Shown here in pieces: positions 17,569 through 28,366 of a stretch of DNA of 64,000 nt. The stretch is taken from NCBI RefSeq assembly GCF_017309075.1, contig NZ_JAEMGS010000011.1, positions 62,001 through 126,000 of the forward strand, written 5' to 3'. The position numbers and the translations under genes are program-made. How positions within the stretch are numbered: position 1 is the first letter of the stretch; every line of letters starts with the position of its first letter. The notes beneath the pieces are model-generated. The model was not told the DNA's origin. It saw only the letters and a program-made list of their open reading frames with translations, and searched no databases. Source of the DNA: Motiliproteus sp. SC1-56 (lineage in GTDB: Bacteria > Pseudomonadota > Gammaproteobacteria > Pseudomonadales > Balneatricaceae).

Positions 17569-19197
17569 TCAGGCTTTGAACTGCCCCAACAAGCGATGCA
17601 GATCGTCCGCCAGCTCCTTCAACCGCACCCCGGAACGGGCCACTTGATCGGCGCCGCCGGCGGTCTCCGTGAAGGCCTGGTTAATGTTGTTGACGTTCTG
17701 GTTGATCATCTCCACGGTGGCGCTCTGCTCTTCCGTGGCCGAGGCGATCTGGGTATTCATGTCCGCCGCCTTGAGCACTTCATCGGTGATGACGTTGAGC
17801 GCCTCCCCGGCGGTGTTGGCCTGGGTCACGCTGATCTCCGCCTGCTCGCGGCCAGAACGAATGGTGCTCACCGCCTTGCCCGCCCCGGTCTGCAACTGCT
17901 CAATCATCCCCTGAATCTCTTCGGTGGACTCCTGAGTGCGCTGGGCCAGGGTGCGTACCTCATCGGCGACCACCGCGAAGCCCCGCCCGTGCTCCCCGGC
18001 GCGGGCCGCCTCGATGGCCGCGTTCAGGGCCAGCAGATTGGTCTGGTCGGCGATGGAGCGGATGACATCCAGAATGCCGCCGATATTCTGCACCTCGGAC
18101 TCCAGGACCTGGATGCTTTGCGCCGCTTCGTCAACGCTCTCGGCCAAGCGGTTAATCGAGGTAACACTCTCGCGAACCACGGTCTGCCCGTCCAGGGCGC
18201 GCTCACGCACCGCCTGTACGGAAGCCGCTGCATCGGCAGCGTTCTTCGCCACTTCCGCCACGGTGGCGCTCATCTCATGGACCGCCGTCGCCACCTGGTG
18301 GGTCTCTTCCTGGTGGATGCCCAGGGACTGGTTGGCTTGCTCGGTGACCACTGCCATATCCTCGGCAGAGGAGACCAGGTGCTCACCGATGCCCCGCATC
18401 TGCAGCACCGTGTGCTGAACTTTCTCCGCGAAGGCGTTAAAGCCGGCGGCCAGTTCGGAGAGCTCATCGCGGCCGTCTGCGTCCATCCGCACAGTGAGGT
18501 CACCATCACCCGCGGCGATATCGTGCATCGCGCGCGTAGTCCGCCGCAGGGGCCGGATAATGCTGTTGCAGATCAGGAAGGAGAGACCCAGAAGCAGCAA
18601 CAAGACAGTACCCAGCATCAGCAGCCGGCTCATCAGCTGGGCGCGGAAAGCCTGATCCACGTCATCAACGTAGACGCCGGTGCCCACGACCCAGCCCCAA
18701 GGTGCAAACCCCTTCACGTAGGAGAGTTTGGGCACGGCCTCGTCGCTGCCTGGACGCGGCCAGTAATAGTCGACGTAACCGGCGCCCTGCTCCCGCACCA
18801 CGCGTACGAACTCGCTGTAGAGGCGCTTGCCCTTTTTGTCCGCCACATCGCCCACCGGCGTGCCGTTAAGCGCCGGCTTGATCGGATGCATCACCACCCG
18901 CGGCGTCATGTCATTGATCCAGAAGTACTCGCCGCTGTCGTAACGCAGGCTGGCGACGACTTGCTTGGCCGCTTCCTTGGCCTCGGCCTCCGACAGCTCC
19001 CCGGCGGCGGCCCGCTCGGCGAACCCTTTTAACACCGCGTGGGCGGTCTCAACCTCACCACGGATATGGTCCTGCTTGAAGGCCATCAGCTCTTCACGCT
19101 TGTTAAGCACCTCCACCAGGTAGGTCGCGGCGAAAATCACGATAGAAAGTATGGCCAGCAGCCAGATACGCTGGGCCAACGTCAATTGCTTAAGCAT
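17569..19197 (-). CDS. Methyl-accepting chemotaxis protein with Cache domain
   Basis: A 542-aa chemoreceptor. TM1 is at about residues 10-28 and a periplasmic single Cache domain at about 33-185, with [20 protein letters not shown], split as is usual, and the [18 protein letters not shown] end. TM2 is at about 190-213 and HAMP at about 214-266. The cytoplasmic signalling helix hairpin includes the highly conserved [20 protein letters not shown]. No C-terminal CheR-binding pentapeptide is seen. The ligand is unknown, but sCache_2 domains of this type often bind small carboxylates. ATG 19197 has CAGAGGAAC before it. Confidence 0.95.
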   Translation of the reverse strand: MLKQLTLAQRIWLLAILSIVIFAATYLVEVLNKREELMAFKQDHIRGEVETAHAVLKGFAERAAAGELSEAEAKEAAKQVVASLRYDSGEYFWINDMTPRVVMHPIKPALNGTPVGDVADKKGKRLYSEFVRVVREQGAGYVDYYWPRPGSDEAVPKLSYVKGFAPWGWVVGTGVYVDDVDQAFRAQLMSRLLMLGTVLLLLLGLSFLICNSIIRPLRRTTRAMHDIAAGDGDLTVRMDADGRDELSELAAGFNAFAEKVQHTVLQMRGIGEHLVSSAEDMAVVTEQANQSLGIHQEETHQVATAVHEMSATVAEVAKNAADAAASVQAVRERALDGQTVVRESVTSINRLAESVDEAAQSIQVLESEVQNIGGILDVIRSIADQTNLLALNAAIEAARAGEHGRGFAVVADEVRTLAQRTQESTEEIQGMIEQLQTGAGKAVSTIRSGREQAEISVTQANTAGEALNVITDEVLKAADMNTQIASATEEQSATVEMINQNVNNINQAFTETAGGADQVARSGVRLKELADDLHRLLGQFKA

Positions 19198-19393
19198 GAG
19201 TTCCTCTGCTATTGCTGCACGGGAATAGGGGCGCCTGTAACGCCGTTATCCAAAAGCAAAGCCCCCTTCGCGGGTGGCGGGAACATCCAGTTCGATTACA
19301 ACAGGCGGGGAATTGGGAAGTTGTTCTTTTTGATGGGAGGGATATTACGCGCCTGCATGAAGATGTAAAGCACGGATGGGAAGGCTAAAACCT

Positions 19394-19433
19394 TTTTTTG
19401 CGCCCGGTCAATTTTTCACCCGGGCGCAAAAAA
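19394..19433. other. 14-bp hairpin with T-first, A-last polarity
   Basis: TTTTTTGCGCCCGG (19394-19407) pairs perfectly with CCGGGCGCAAAAAA (19420-19433) around a 12-nt AT-rich loop. On both strands the RNA would read U-run, stem, A-run, which is the reverse of an intrinsic terminator. It lies 13 bp after the metZ stop. The remaining space to the chemoreceptor start (19198-19393) shows no gene. Confidence 0.7.
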
Positions 19434-19446
19434 CCTCCGGCGGTTT

Positions 19447-20664
19447 TTACAGCGCCTGCAGCCCCCGCGCTAGGTCCTGCTGAATATCGGCCTGCGCCTC
19501 CAGCCCCACGGAGAGGCGAATCAGGTTATCACCGATGCCCGCTTCGGCCCGCGCCTCGGGACTCAGGCGGCCGTGGGTGGTGGTTGCCGGGTGGGTGATG
19601 GTGGTGCGGGTGTCGCCCAGGTTGCCGGTGATGGAGACCATCCGGGTAGCGTCGATAAAGCGCCAGGCGGCTGCCTGCCCCCCCTCGACCTCAAAAGCGA
19701 GAACGGCGCCGAATGCGCTCTGCTGCGTCTTGGCCAGCTCGTGCTGGGGGTGGGAAGCCAGCCCCGCGTAGTAGACGCGACTGATCCCGCCTTGCTCCTG
19801 CATCCATTCGGCCAAGGCATGGGCGCTACGGCTCTGGGCATCCATCCGCAGCTTCAGGGTTTCCAGCCCCTTGAAGAAGACCCAGGCGTTAAACGGACTG
19901 AGGCAGGTGCCGCCGGTACGCACAAACCCGTAGACCTCTTCCATCAGCGCATCGGGGCCGACCACCACCCCGCCTACGCAGCGGCCCTGACCGTCGAGAA
20001 ACTTGGTGGCAGAGTGCACCACGATATCCGCGCCCAGCGCCAAGGGGCGCTGCAAGGCGGGCGTGCAGAAGCAGTTGTCGACCGCCAGCCAGGCACCGCC
20101 TGCGTGGGCAACATCAGCAATGGCGCGAATGTCCGCCACTTCGGCCAACGGGTTTGAGGGCGTTTCCAGAAACAGCAGTTTGGTGTTGGGACGCATGCCC
20201 TGGCGCCAAGCCTCAAGATCGGTGGGGTCGACAAAGCTGGTAGTGATACCGGCGCGGGTGAAGTACTTTTCCAGCAAGGATACGGTAGACCCAAACACGC
20301 TGTAGGAGCACAGGACATGGTCCCCTTGCTCCAACAAGCCCAGACCCAGACTGAGAATGGCCGCCATCCCCGACGACGTGGCCACGGCCCGCTCGCCGCC
20401 TTCCAGGGCCGCAATGCGCTCCTCGAAAACCCGCACCGTGGGGTTGGTAAAGCGAGAGTAGATATTGCCCTCCTCGTCACCGCCGAAGCGCGCTGCGGCC
20501 TGGGCCGCGCTCTCAAATACGAAGCTTGAGGTGGTGAAAATGGGCTCACCGTGCTCGGCCTCGGCCGTGCGGTAGTGGCCACCGCGAACCGCCAGGGTCT
20601 CAAAATCGGTTTCGCGCAGGTCGGAATCGAGCCGCCACTTGGGGGCTTTAATCTGGTCGCTCAT
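19447..20664 (-). CDS. metZ: O-succinylhomoserine sulfhydrylase
   Basis: PLP enzyme that makes homocysteine directly from O-succinylhomoserine and sulfide, bypassing cystathionine. The 405-aa product has the Cys/Met-metabolism fold with YSRFTNPTVRVFEERIAALEGG, the SSGMAAI motif, AVDNCFCTPALQ with the PLP-contacting Asp, and the PLP lysine in HSATKFLDGQGR. The C-terminal LSVGLE motif is present. Family members that split cystathionine look similar, but the start KWRLDSDLRETDF and the position next to purF match metZ of Pseudomonas. It lies 9 bp after purF. Confidence 0.95.
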   Translation of the reverse strand: MSDQIKAPKWRLDSDLRETDFETLAVRGGHYRTAEAEHGEPIFTTSSFVFESAAQAAARFGGDEEGNIYSRFTNPTVRVFEERIAALEGGERAVATSSGMAAILSLGLGLLEQGDHVLCSYSVFGSTVSLLEKYFTRAGITTSFVDPTDLEAWRQGMRPNTKLLFLETPSNPLAEVADIRAIADVAHAGGAWLAVDNCFCTPALQRPLALGADIVVHSATKFLDGQGRCVGGVVVGPDALMEEVYGFVRTGGTCLSPFNAWVFFKGLETLKLRMDAQSRSAHALAEWMQEQGGISRVYYAGLASHPQHELAKTQQSAFGAVLAFEVEGGQAAAWRFIDATRMVSITGNLGDTRTTITHPATTTHGRLSPEARAEAGIGDNLIRLSVGLEAQADIQQDLARGLQAL

Positions 20665-20673
20665 GGCCGGCTC

Positions 20674-22188
20674 TCAAAGCTTGTTGTGCAGGTTGTTGGT
20701 CTCGTCGCTGTCGACCTGCGGACTGTCCTGCTTGGCCGCGTCATTGCGCTGGGCATCGAGTTCTGCGAGATAAGCATCGTCGATATCCCCGGTAACGTAG
20801 CGGCCATCGAACACGGAACAGTCGAACTCGGTAATGCGCGCATCACCGCCCTGGGTGGAAGTGATCAGGTCTTCGAGGTCCTGGTAGAGCATCCAGTCGG
20901 CACCGATCAGCTCCCCGACCTCCTCGTCCGTGCGATCGTGGGCAATCAGCTCGCTGGCCGAAGGCATGTCGATGCCGTAGACGTTGGGGTAGCGCACCGC
21001 CGGCGCCGCGGAGGCGAAATAGACCTTCTTGGCGCCCATTTCCCGGGCCATCTCCACGATCTGGCGTGATGTGGTGCCACGGACGATGGAGTCATCCACC
21101 AGCATCACGTTCTTGTCGCGAAATTCCAGCTCAATGGGGTTGAGCTTGCGGCGCACGGTGCGCTCGCGCAGCTCCTGGCCCGGCATGATAAAGGTGCGGC
21201 CGATGTAGCGGTTCTTGATAAAGCCCTCGCGGAACTTGACCCCCAGCCGGTTGGCCATCTCCATAGCCGCGGTGCGGCTGGTGTCGGGAATGGGAATGAC
21301 CACATCGATGTCGTGATCCGGCCGCTCGCGCAGCACCTTCTCGGCCAGCAGCTCTCCCTGCCGCAGACGCGCCTTGTAAACGGAGATGCCATCGATGATG
21401 GAGTCCGGACGGGCCAGGTAGACAAATTCGAACAGACAGGGGCGCAGTTGTGTCTGGGTGGCGCAAAGGCGGGTATGCACCTCCCCTTCACGGGTGATGT
21501 AGATCGCTTCTCCAGGAGCAAGATCCCGCACCCGGGTGAAGCCGCAGCTATCCAGCGCCACGCTTTCCGAGGCCACCATGTACTCGTCCCCCTGGGGTGT
21601 CTCGCGCTTGCCGTAAACTACCGGCCGGATACCGTTGGGATCGCGGAACGCCAGGACGCCGTAGCCGGTAATCATGCCGATCACCGCGTAACCGCCCTGA
21701 CAGCGTTTGTGGACCTGTTCTACAGCGGTGAAAATATCATCGGCGGAAGGTTGCAGCTTTCCCAGCCGCTGCAACTCGTGTGCGAAGACATTGAGCAGCA
21801 CCTCCGAATCGGAGTTGGTATTGATATGGCGCAGGTCGGTGCGGAAGATGTCCTCAGCCAGCGCCTTGGCGTTGGTGAGGTTGCCGTTGTGGGCCAGGGC
21901 AATTCCGTACGGAGAGTTCACGTAGAAAGGCTGGGCTTCGGCAGAGCTGGAACTGCCCGCGGTGGGATAGCGCACGTGGGCGATGCCCATGTTGCCCAGC
22001 AACCGCCGCATGTGCCGGGTGCGGAAGACTTCGTTCACCAGCCCGTTGTCCTTGCGCAGGTGGAAACGACTCTCCTGGCAGGTGACCATGCCGGCCGCGT
22101 CCTGGCCCCGGTGCTGCAGCACCGTCAGCGCATCGAACAAAGTCTGGTTAACGTTGGATTTGGCAACGATGCCTGCTATGCCGCACAT
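20674..22188 (-). CDS. purF: Amidophosphoribosyltransferase
   Basis: First committed enzyme of purine synthesis: it transfers glutamine amide nitrogen to PRPP. The 504-aa protein has an N-terminal Ntn glutaminase domain (about 1-230), starting MCGIAGIV with Cys2 as nucleophile after Met removal. For that reason I place the start at 22188 and not at an upstream ATG at 22197. HRGQDAAGM follows at about residues 26-34. The C-terminal phosphoribosyltransferase domain carries the PRPP motif [13 protein letters not shown]. The order cvpA-purF-metZ is the classic one, with cvpA 108 bp upstream. Confidence 0.98.
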   Translation of the reverse strand: MCGIAGIVAKSNVNQTLFDALTVLQHRGQDAAGMVTCQESRFHLRKDNGLVNEVFRTRHMRRLLGNMGIAHVRYPTAGSSSSAEAQPFYVNSPYGIALAHNGNLTNAKALAEDIFRTDLRHINTNSDSEVLLNVFAHELQRLGKLQPSADDIFTAVEQVHKRCQGGYAVIGMITGYGVLAFRDPNGIRPVVYGKRETPQGDEYMVASESVALDSCGFTRVRDLAPGEAIYITREGEVHTRLCATQTQLRPCLFEFVYLARPDSIIDGISVYKARLRQGELLAEKVLRERPDHDIDVVIPIPDTSRTAAMEMANRLGVKFREGFIKNRYIGRTFIMPGQELRERTVRRKLNPIELEFRDKNVMLVDDSIVRGTTSRQIVEMAREMGAKKVYFASAAPAVRYPNVYGIDMPSASELIAHDRTDEEVGELIGADWMLYQDLEDLITSTQGGDARITEFDCSVFDGRYVTGDIDDAYLAELDAQRNDAAKQDSPQVDSDETNNLHNKL

Positions 22189-22296
22189 TAAATGCACCTC
22201 ATCAACTGCGAGAATCAGGATTTATAAAAAACGGGCTTTGACAGACCGCTTTTTGCAACCCCCGACGTCACTGGGCAAATATTATAAAACGCTCAA

Positions 22297-22791
22297 TCAG
22301 CGACCGATATTCAGAATCAGGCTAGATGCCCCCGAAGCGACATCCCGGGTCCAGTCTTCCATGAGTTGGAAATGGGGAATCAGCGTGGATTCGCTCCACC
22401 AGCGATCCTGAATCACCGGAGTCATGCCCAGCAGCGCCACCGCCACCACCACGATCAAGCCGCCCCGGGCCGCCCCGAAAACCATGCCCAGCACCCGGTC
22501 TGTGCCGCTCAGCCCGGTGGCCCGCACCAAGGCGCTGATCAGATTGTTTAAAAGCGCGCCGGCAAACAGGGTGGCGATAAACAAGAGCAGGAAAGCGGCC
22601 ACCACACGCGCCGAAGGGGTATCGATGTATCCGGCCAGGACCGCACTGAGCTGATCGGTAAACAAGCGGGCGATAACAAAGGCCGCCACCCAGGTGAGCA
22701 ACGAAAGCGCCTCTTTGACAAAGCCCCGCTTCAGGCTGATCAATGCGGAGACGCCGATCAGGACGGCGATAACCCAGTCTGCCCAGTTCAT
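22297..22791 (-). CDS. cvpA: CvpA family membrane protein
   Basis: A 164-aa integral membrane protein, known from its need for colicin V production in E. coli and implicated in envelope integrity. Four hydrophobic helices are visible at about residues 5-25, 30-50, 62-85 and 100-122, with the family segments NWADWVIAVLIGVSALISLKRG and RVLGMVFGAARGG. The latter is a strongly conserved loop. It is located between dedD and purF, as in E. coli, and probably belongs to the same transcript. Confidence 0.95.
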   Translation of the reverse strand: MNWADWVIAVLIGVSALISLKRGFVKEALSLLTWVAAFVIARLFTDQLSAVLAGYIDTPSARVVAAFLLLFIATLFAGALLNNLISALVRATGLSGTDRVLGMVFGAARGGLIVVVAVALLGMTPVIQDRWWSESTLIPHFQLMEDWTRDVASGASSLILNIGR

Positions 22792-22852
22792 GTGATATCT
22801 CTCAATGGCGACGGCTGCGAATTCTAACAGAGCCCCCGGTCATGCCCAAGCA

Positions 22853-23431
22853 CTAGGGGCGAAAGCGCAGCACCAATCCGTCGAGGTTAAAATCCCGCTT
22901 AAGCCGCTGACGAAGCTGCTCGACGCTGCTGCGCTGTACGTCAGGCCCGACAAAAACCTGGGTCAGCTCCGATTTCTGCCGGAGGTAGGCCTTATATCCT
23001 GCCTTGACCAGGCGGGCTTGCAACTTGCTGGCGTTGCCATGATCGCGAAAACTGGCCAATTGCAAGGTCCAGGCCACCGGAACCCCCTGGGTGTCGAGCA
23101 CCGGTGGATCGGTCTCCAGCGGCAGGGCCTCGGTCGGAACGGCGGGCGACACTTCGGAGGCAGCGGGTGCTTCGACGGCTTTCGGCGTGGTCGCCACCAC
23201 CGGCGCCGGATCGGGCTGCGGCCGGGGCGGCGCCAGGTCGGTTGTCTCTTCCAGCGGCGTCGTTTCCGGCTCGAATTCCGCCCAGGGAGGGGCCTCGGGG
23301 GCCGGGGGAATTTCGGTATTCAGCTGCCGTTGTCGATAACCCTCACCGTCCAGCAGCATGGGCAGAAAAATCGCCGCTACACTGAGCAACACCACAAAAC
23401 CGAGTATCCGCTGCTTACGCTGTGGGGTCAC
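22853..23431 (-). CDS. dedD: SPOR-domain cell division protein DedD-like
   Basis: A 192-aa inner-membrane protein with a short cytoplasmic tail, one membrane helix (about 8-27), a Pro/Ala-rich periplasmic linker (about 35-115) and a C-terminal SPOR domain (about 118-190). The domain includes WTLQLASFRDHGNASKLQARL and the FVGPDV strand. SPOR domains bind glycan strands lacking stem peptides at the septum, so it should gather at division sites. The gene overlaps folC by 4 bp and precedes cvpA, the typical order. Confidence 0.92.
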   Translation of the reverse strand: MTPQRKQRILGFVVLLSVAAIFLPMLLDGEGYRQRQLNTEIPPAPEAPPWAEFEPETTPLEETTDLAPPRPQPDPAPVVATTPKAVEAPAASEVSPAVPTEALPLETDPPVLDTQGVPVAWTLQLASFRDHGNASKLQARLVKAGYKAYLRQKSELTQVFVGPDVQRSSVEQLRQRLKRDFNLDGLVLRFRP

Positions 23432-24708
23432 TGTTCTTGCTCCAGCCGGGCCAAGACGCCGGCCACGGTAAAGAAAGAACCGGCGACCAGAATTCGCTCC
23501 CCGGCCGCACTTTCCGCCACCGCCCTATCAAGAGCCTCATCGACGGTGTCATGACAAGTCGCTAGCGCCTCACTATCCGTCTGCTGCAAAGCATCCAGCA
23601 GGACCGTCGCAGGGAGCCCCCGGGGCACACCCAGGGACGCCAGACACCAATCTGTCACGTGCGGGGCCAAGGCTTTAATACAACCACGCACGTCCTTGTC
23701 ATCAAGCATTCCCAGTACGCAACGGGTAGTCCCCTCTTCCCGTGCCAAGCGGGCGCCAAGGTAGGCCGCCGCTTGCGGGTTGTGAGCAACATCCAGCACC
23801 AGTTTTCGACCATGATAGGCACACTCCTGCCAGCGACCGGTCAGGCGGGCCCGGCTCACTGCGGTGCGCACAGCCTCATCAGACAGCGCCAGACCGGCAG
23901 ACAGCAGGGCCTGGATGGCGGTGGCAGCATTCTCCTCGGGAAGCCGGGGCTCACCGATCGCACCAATCGACCGCGCAGCATTCGACTGATCCACACCGTA
24001 GAAGCACCAGTCCTCCACCCCCTTCCGGCGCCCGAAATCCTGCTCCAGAACCAGCGGTTCAACACCCAGCGATCTGGCTTTCGCCGCGACGCTGGCTGGC
24101 AGTCCGGGGTCTCCAAGCACGGCTTTCGCAGTGGCGCGGAAAATACCGGCCTTCTCCAGACCGATCTGTTCAAGATCTGCTCCCAGCCACGCCTCGTGAT
24201 CAAGGCTGACAGTGGTCACCACCGCCACGTCGGGATCGATGACATTCACCGCATCCAGGCGCCCGCCCAGCCCCACTTCAAGCAGCACCACATCCAGCGG
24301 CTGCTGACGAAAAATCCAGAGCGCCGCCAGGGTGCCGTATTCGAAATAGGTCAGGGAAACATTGCAACGGTCACGCGCCGCTTCGACGCAGCTGAACGCC
24401 TCGCACAACAGGGCATCGCTGACGGCCTCTCCGTCGAGCTGCACCCGCTCGTTGTAGCGCAGAAAATGGGGCGAGGTATAGGCACCGAAACGGTATCCGC
24501 CCGCCTTCAGCATCGCCCCCATGTAAGCGACGGTCGAGCCCTTGCCATTGGTCCCGGCCACGGTGATCACTTTGGGGCCAGAGGTCTCCAGTAACCCCAG
24601 CTCCTCGGCGACCGCCCGGGTACGCGCAAGTCCCAGCTCGATTTCCACCGGGTGGACCGCCTCGATAAAGGCGAGCCACTCGGAAAGGGATGAAAATTCC
24701 ACAGCCAT
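23428..24708 (-). CDS. folC: Bifunctional folylpolyglutamate/dihydrofolate synthase
   Basis: Adds L-glutamate to dihydropteroate and to tetrahydrofolates by an ATP-dependent Mur-ligase mechanism. In the 426-aa product the ATP loop is VAGTNGKGST at about residues 45-55. The YTSPHF and RYNERVQLDG stretches bind folate, and the middle domain has GLGGRLDAVNVIDPDVAVVT, split as usual. The Mur-like C-terminal domain contains DVAHNPQA. It follows accD by 19 bp and overlaps dedD, giving a continuous accD-folC-dedD transcript. Confidence 0.96.
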   Translation of the reverse strand: MAVEFSSLSEWLAFIEAVHPVEIELGLARTRAVAEELGLLETSGPKVITVAGTNGKGSTVAYMGAMLKAGGYRFGAYTSPHFLRYNERVQLDGEAVSDALLCEAFSCVEAARDRCNVSLTYFEYGTLAALWIFRQQPLDVVLLEVGLGGRLDAVNVIDPDVAVVTTVSLDHEAWLGADLEQIGLEKAGIFRATAKAVLGDPGLPASVAAKARSLGVEPLVLEQDFGRRKGVEDWCFYGVDQSNAARSIGAIGEPRLPEENAATAIQALLSAGLALSDEAVRTAVSRARLTGRWQECAYHGRKLVLDVAHNPQAAAYLGARLAREEGTTRCVLGMLDDKDVRGCIKALAPHVTDWCLASLGVPRGLPATVLLDALQQTDSEALATCHDTVDEALDRAVAESAAGERILVAGSFFTVAGVLARLEQEQ

Positions 24709-24727
24709 CTATGCAGGGGCAGCAGGA

Positions 24728-25591
24728 TCAGGCAGCGGGCAAGGATTGCAGCTTACGCAAAATCGCCGCCAAGCGCTCGCGCATCTGCTCCCGGGGTAGA
24801 ATCATATCCACCGCCCCGTGGTCCAGGAGAAACTCACTGCGCTGGAAGCCTTCGGGCAGCTTTTCGCGTACCGTCTGCTCAATGACGCGGGGACCGGCAA
24901 AGCCGATCAACGCGTTAGGCTCGGCAACGTTGAGGTCTCCCAGCATTGCCAGACTCGCCGACACGCCCCCGAAAACGGGGTCGGTTAGCACGGAAATGTA
25001 GGGAATGCCCTCGGCTTTCATCTTCTCCAGCGCGGCGCTGGTCTTGGCCATTTGCATCAGCGAAAAGAGCGCTTCCTGCATACGGGCACCGCCGCTGGCA
25101 GCAAAACAGATCAGGGGAAGACGCTGCTCGAGACAGACGTTGACCGCCCGCACGAAACGTTCACCGACCACCGCTCCCATGGAACCGCCCAAAAAGCTGA
25201 ATTCAAAGGCCACCGCCACCAGGGGGACGCCTTCCACCTCTCCGCGCATCGCCACCAGGGCGTCCTTTTCGCCGGTGCCCTTCTGAGCGGCGCTGAGACG
25301 ATCCTTGTATTTTTTTGAATCGCGGAACTTGAGGCGATCGACCGGCTCTACATCGGCCCCGATCTCGATCCGGTTGTCGGGGTCGAGAAAGAGTTCCAGC
25401 CGCTTACGGGCCCGAAGGCGCATATGGTGGTCGCACTTGGGGCACACGTTGAGATTCTTATCCAGCTCGGGACGGTAGAGTACCGCCTCGCACTTGGGAC
25501 ACTTCTTCCACAACCCCTCGGGGATATCCTGCTTCTTCTTAGTCTCAGAACGAATCAGGGAGGGGACAATTTTATCTAGCCAGTTACTCAT
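24728..25591 (-). CDS. accD: Acetyl-CoA carboxylase carboxyltransferase beta subunit
   Basis: Beta subunit of the carboxyltransferase that makes malonyl-CoA for fatty acid synthesis; it pairs with AccA, which is not in the window. The 287-aa product has an N-terminal four-Cys zinc ribbon, with CPKC at about residue 33 and a second CPKC at about 52, then the crotonase-like domain with FGGSMG-like [14 protein letters not shown], the SGGARMQE motif and [17 protein letters not shown]. Length is slightly short of the E. coli 304 aa. Neighbour trpA upstream and folC downstream are standard. Confidence 0.97.
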   Translation of the reverse strand: MSNWLDKIVPSLIRSETKKKQDIPEGLWKKCPKCEAVLYRPELDKNLNVCPKCDHHMRLRARKRLELFLDPDNRIEIGADVEPVDRLKFRDSKKYKDRLSAAQKGTGEKDALVAMRGEVEGVPLVAVAFEFSFLGGSMGAVVGERFVRAVNVCLEQRLPLICFAASGGARMQEALFSLMQMAKTSAALEKMKAEGIPYISVLTDPVFGGVSASLAMLGDLNVAEPNALIGFAGPRVIEQTVREKLPEGFQRSEFLLDHGAVDMILPREQMRERLAAILRKLQSLPAA

Positions 25592-25657
25592 AATCTCTCC
25601 AGGGGAGGCCGCCTCAGGTCGGCCTCGGCGTTACGCTCGATGCTCTCGATCTTTTCG

Positions 25658-26464
25658 CTACGCGCGGTCCATGGCGGCACGCATGTCGGCGACGATGGCA
25701 GCCACTGCCGCCGGCACCTTGTCCGGCTCGCTCGCAAGCTCTGCGATTTTATTTACCAGCACGCTGCCGACGATCACCCCGTCGGCAATACGGGACACGG
25801 CGGCGGCAGAAGCCCCGTCTTTAATTCCAAAGCCCACCCCGAGGGGCAGACCGGTCTGGGCGCGAATCTTTTCCAGCTGCCCAGCCACCGCCTCCACATC
25901 CAGCGCGGCCGAGCCGGTAACACCCTTCACCGACACATAGTAGACATAACCGCTACTTGCCTCGCAGATAGACCGCATCCTGGCCTCGGAGGTGGTCGGT
26001 GCCAGCAGAAACACGGCATCCATTCCCGCTTGCTTAAGAGGCCCTGTGAATGCCTCAGCTTCTTCGGGGGGCAGGTCGACCGTCAGCACGCCATCCACTC
26101 CGGCAACCTTGGCCCGCTCGATGAAATCAGCGTAGCCCATCGCTTCGATCGGGTTGGTGTAGCCCATCAACACCACCGGCGTATCGGCATCTGTTTCACG
26201 GAACTGCGAAACCATGGCGAGCACATCTTTTAGGGTGACCCCATGAACCAGCGCCCGCTCGCAGGCGAGCTGAATCACGGGGCCATCGGCCATGGGATCG
26301 GAAAAAGGCACGCCGAGCTCAATGATGTCGGCGCCGGCCTCCACCAAGGCATGCATCAGATTCACGGTTACGCCAGGCGCCGGGTCTCCCGCCGTCACGT
26401 ACGGGATCAAGGCACTGCGACCCTCGGCTTTAAGCCGAGCCAGACGGTTCTCTATACGGCTCAT
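25658..26464 (-). CDS. trpA: Tryptophan synthase alpha chain
   Basis: Splits indole-3-glycerol phosphate into glyceraldehyde 3-phosphate and indole, which is channelled to TrpB. A 268-aa TIM barrel with the catalytic Glu in [16 protein letters not shown] (about residue 49), the catalytic Asp in [13 protein letters not shown] (about 132), and the phosphate-binding GVGFGIKDG at the end. All key residues are present. It comes 15 bp after trpB on the same strand, so the two should be made together in 1:1 ratio. Confidence 0.98.
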   Translation of the reverse strand: MSRIENRLARLKAEGRSALIPYVTAGDPAPGVTVNLMHALVEAGADIIELGVPFSDPMADGPVIQLACERALVHGVTLKDVLAMVSQFRETDADTPVVLMGYTNPIEAMGYADFIERAKVAGVDGVLTVDLPPEEAEAFTGPLKQAGMDAVFLLAPTTSEARMRSICEASSGYVYYVSVKGVTGSAALDVEAVAGQLEKIRAQTGLPLGVGFGIKDGASAAAVSRIADGVIVGSVLVNKIAELASEPDKVPAAVAAIVADMRAAMDRA

Positions 26465-26479
26465 ATGAACAGAATCCTT

Positions 26480-27700
26480 TTATACCGTGATGCCATCGAT
26501 TTCAGCGACAGTATGAATATCTTTGTCGCCCCTTCCGGACAGATTAACGACCAGCACTTCGTCCGGACGCATGCCCGGTGCCATCTTGATGGCCTGGGCG
26601 ACGGCATGACTGGACTCCAAGGCCGGCATAATCCCCTCCACCCGGGTCAGGGTGCGAAACGCATCCAGTGCCTCATCGTCGTTAATGGCGACGTATTCAG
26701 CACGACCCGTGTCCTTCAGCCAAGCATGCTCCGGACCCACACCGGGGTAATCGAGACCGGCGGAAACCGAGTGGGTGCCGATGATCTGACCGGCATCGTC
26801 CTCCATCAGATAGGTGCGGTTACCGTGCAAAACACCGGGGCGCCCTGCACACAGCGGAGCGGCATGCTTACCCGTCTCAATGCCGTAACCGCCGGCCTCG
26901 ACGCCGACCATCCGTACCGCGGCATCGGGAATAAAGGGATAGAACAGCCCGATCGCATTGGAGCCCCCGCCCACGCAGGCAACTAGCGCATCCGGCAGGC
27001 GGCCGATCTGGTCCAGGCACTGGCGACGCGCTTCGCGACCGATCACCGACTGAAAATCCCTCACCAGCTTGGGATAGGGGTGGGGACCGGCGACGGTGCC
27101 AATGATGTAGAACGTATCATCGACGTTGGTGACCCAGTCCCGCATCGCCTCGTTGAGTGCATCCTTGAGGGTACGGGTACCGGACTCGACCGGCACCACT
27201 TCCGCGCCCAGAAGCTTCATTCGGTAGACATTCAGAGCCTGGCGCCGAACGTCTTCGGCGCCCATGTAGACCACACACTTGAGGCCGAGGCGCGCTGCCA
27301 CCGTAGCGCTGGCGACTCCGTGCTGACCGGCGCCGGTCTCGGCAATAATGCGCGGCTTGCCCATGAACTTGGCCAACAGTGCCTGGCCAATGGTGTTGTT
27401 AACCTTGTGCGCCCCGGTGTGGTTCAGGTCCTCGCGCTTTAAATAGATCTGCGCGCCGCCCAGCTCACGGCTCAACCGCTCGGCATGATACAGGGGGGAG
27501 GGGCGACCTACGTAATGGGCCAGGTCGCGGTCAAACTCTTCCTGGAACTCAGGACTGTGCCAGAGACGCTCGTAGAGCTCCGCCAGCTCGTCGAGGGCCC
27601 CCATCAGGGTCTCGGAGGCGAAACGCCCGCCATAGGGACCAAAATGCCCTTGGGTATCGGGCAGGTCCATCAGCGTCTTGAAATCAATGTTTTTCGGCAC
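26480..27700 (-). CDS. trpB: Tryptophan synthase beta chain
   Basis: PLP enzyme that joins indole and serine to give tryptophan. The 406-aa sequence is typical of TrpB1. It has the [13 protein letters not shown] start, the PLP lysine in [17 protein letters not shown] (about residue 93), the phosphate-binding [15 protein letters not shown] (about 235-250), and LSGRGDKD near the end. The start overlaps the 3' end of trpF by 17 bp. trpF-trpB-trpA-accD-folC is a common proteobacterial order, but Pseudomonas has trpBA elsewhere. Confidence 0.98.
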   Translation of the reverse strand: MPKNIDFKTLMDLPDTQGHFGPYGGRFASETLMGALDELAELYERLWHSPEFQEEFDRDLAHYVGRPSPLYHAERLSRELGGAQIYLKREDLNHTGAHKVNNTIGQALLAKFMGKPRIIAETGAGQHGVASATVAARLGLKCVVYMGAEDVRRQALNVYRMKLLGAEVVPVESGTRTLKDALNEAMRDWVTNVDDTFYIIGTVAGPHPYPKLVRDFQSVIGREARRQCLDQIGRLPDALVACVGGGSNAIGLFYPFIPDAAVRMVGVEAGGYGIETGKHAAPLCAGRPGVLHGNRTYLMEDDAGQIIGTHSVSAGLDYPGVGPEHAWLKDTGRAEYVAINDDEALDAFRTLTRVEGIMPALESSHAVAQAIKMAPGMRPDEVLVVNLSGRGDKDIHTVAEIDGITV

Positions 27701-28310
27701 AACGCACCTCGTGCAAAAAGTTTTTTACCAAAGCGGGATCTTTGATGCCTTTGGCTGCCTCGACCCCCCCGCTGACATCGACCGCGTACGGCGCGACCTC
27801 TTTGATTGCCCGCGCCACGTTGAACTCGCAGAGCCCACCGGCAAGCACCACCGGCTGCGGCAATTGCCGGGGAATCAGGTTCCAGTCAAAGGTTTCGCCG
27901 GTCCCTCCGGGTACCCCGGGACGGTACGCATCCAGCAGCAGGCCACGGCTGTCGTCATAGGTCTTGGCGGCTGCGAGCAGATCCAGCGCGGGCCTGACCC
28001 GCAGCGCCTTGATATAGGGTCGCCCGTAGCCCCGACACTGCTCGGGGGGCTCCTTGCCATGAAACTGCAGAAGGTCCGGTGAAACCCGGCTGCAAACCGC
28101 CGCCACCAGCTCGGGCTCCGGGTCAACAAAGAGCGCCGTGACAGTAATGAAGGGCGGCAGCTGTGCGCAAATCGCCGCGGCCTGCTCGAGCCCAACGGCA
28201 CGCGGGCTGGGCTCGTAAAAGACAAGCCCGATTGCGTCGGCGCCCGCGTCGGCCGCGCTCAGCGCATCCTCGACCCGGGTGATGCCGCAAATTTTGACCC
28301 TGGTTCGCAC
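27684..28310 (-). CDS. trpF: Phosphoribosylanthranilate isomerase
   Basis: Catalyses the Amadori rearrangement of phosphoribosylanthranilate in tryptophan synthesis. The 208-aa TIM barrel has the catalytic Cys in [42 protein letters not shown] and the catalytic Asp in [18 protein letters not shown] place the start at GTG 28310, giving a short N terminus as in Pseudomonas; a TTG at 28340 would add 10 unusual residues. It overlaps trpB and follows truA by 56 bp. Confidence 0.96.
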   Translation of the reverse strand: MRTRVKICGITRVEDALSAADAGADAIGLVFYEPSPRAVGLEQAAAICAQLPPFITVTALFVDPEPELVAAVCSRVSPDLLQFHGKEPPEQCRGYGRPYIKALRVRPALDLLAAAKTYDDSRGLLLDAYRPGVPGGTGETFDWNLIPRQLPQPVVLAGGLCEFNVARAIKEVAPYAVDVSGGVEAAKGIKDPALVKNFLHEVRCAEKH

Positions 28311-28366
28311 GCTAATACTTATCCGCTGCAAAAAAGCCAAATACTATCAGATGCGTGACCGCTTGG

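Noticed and set aside
19394-19433. Intrinsic terminator for metZ
   Set aside because: The T-run comes before the stem and the A-run after it on both strands, the wrong polarity for an intrinsic terminator.
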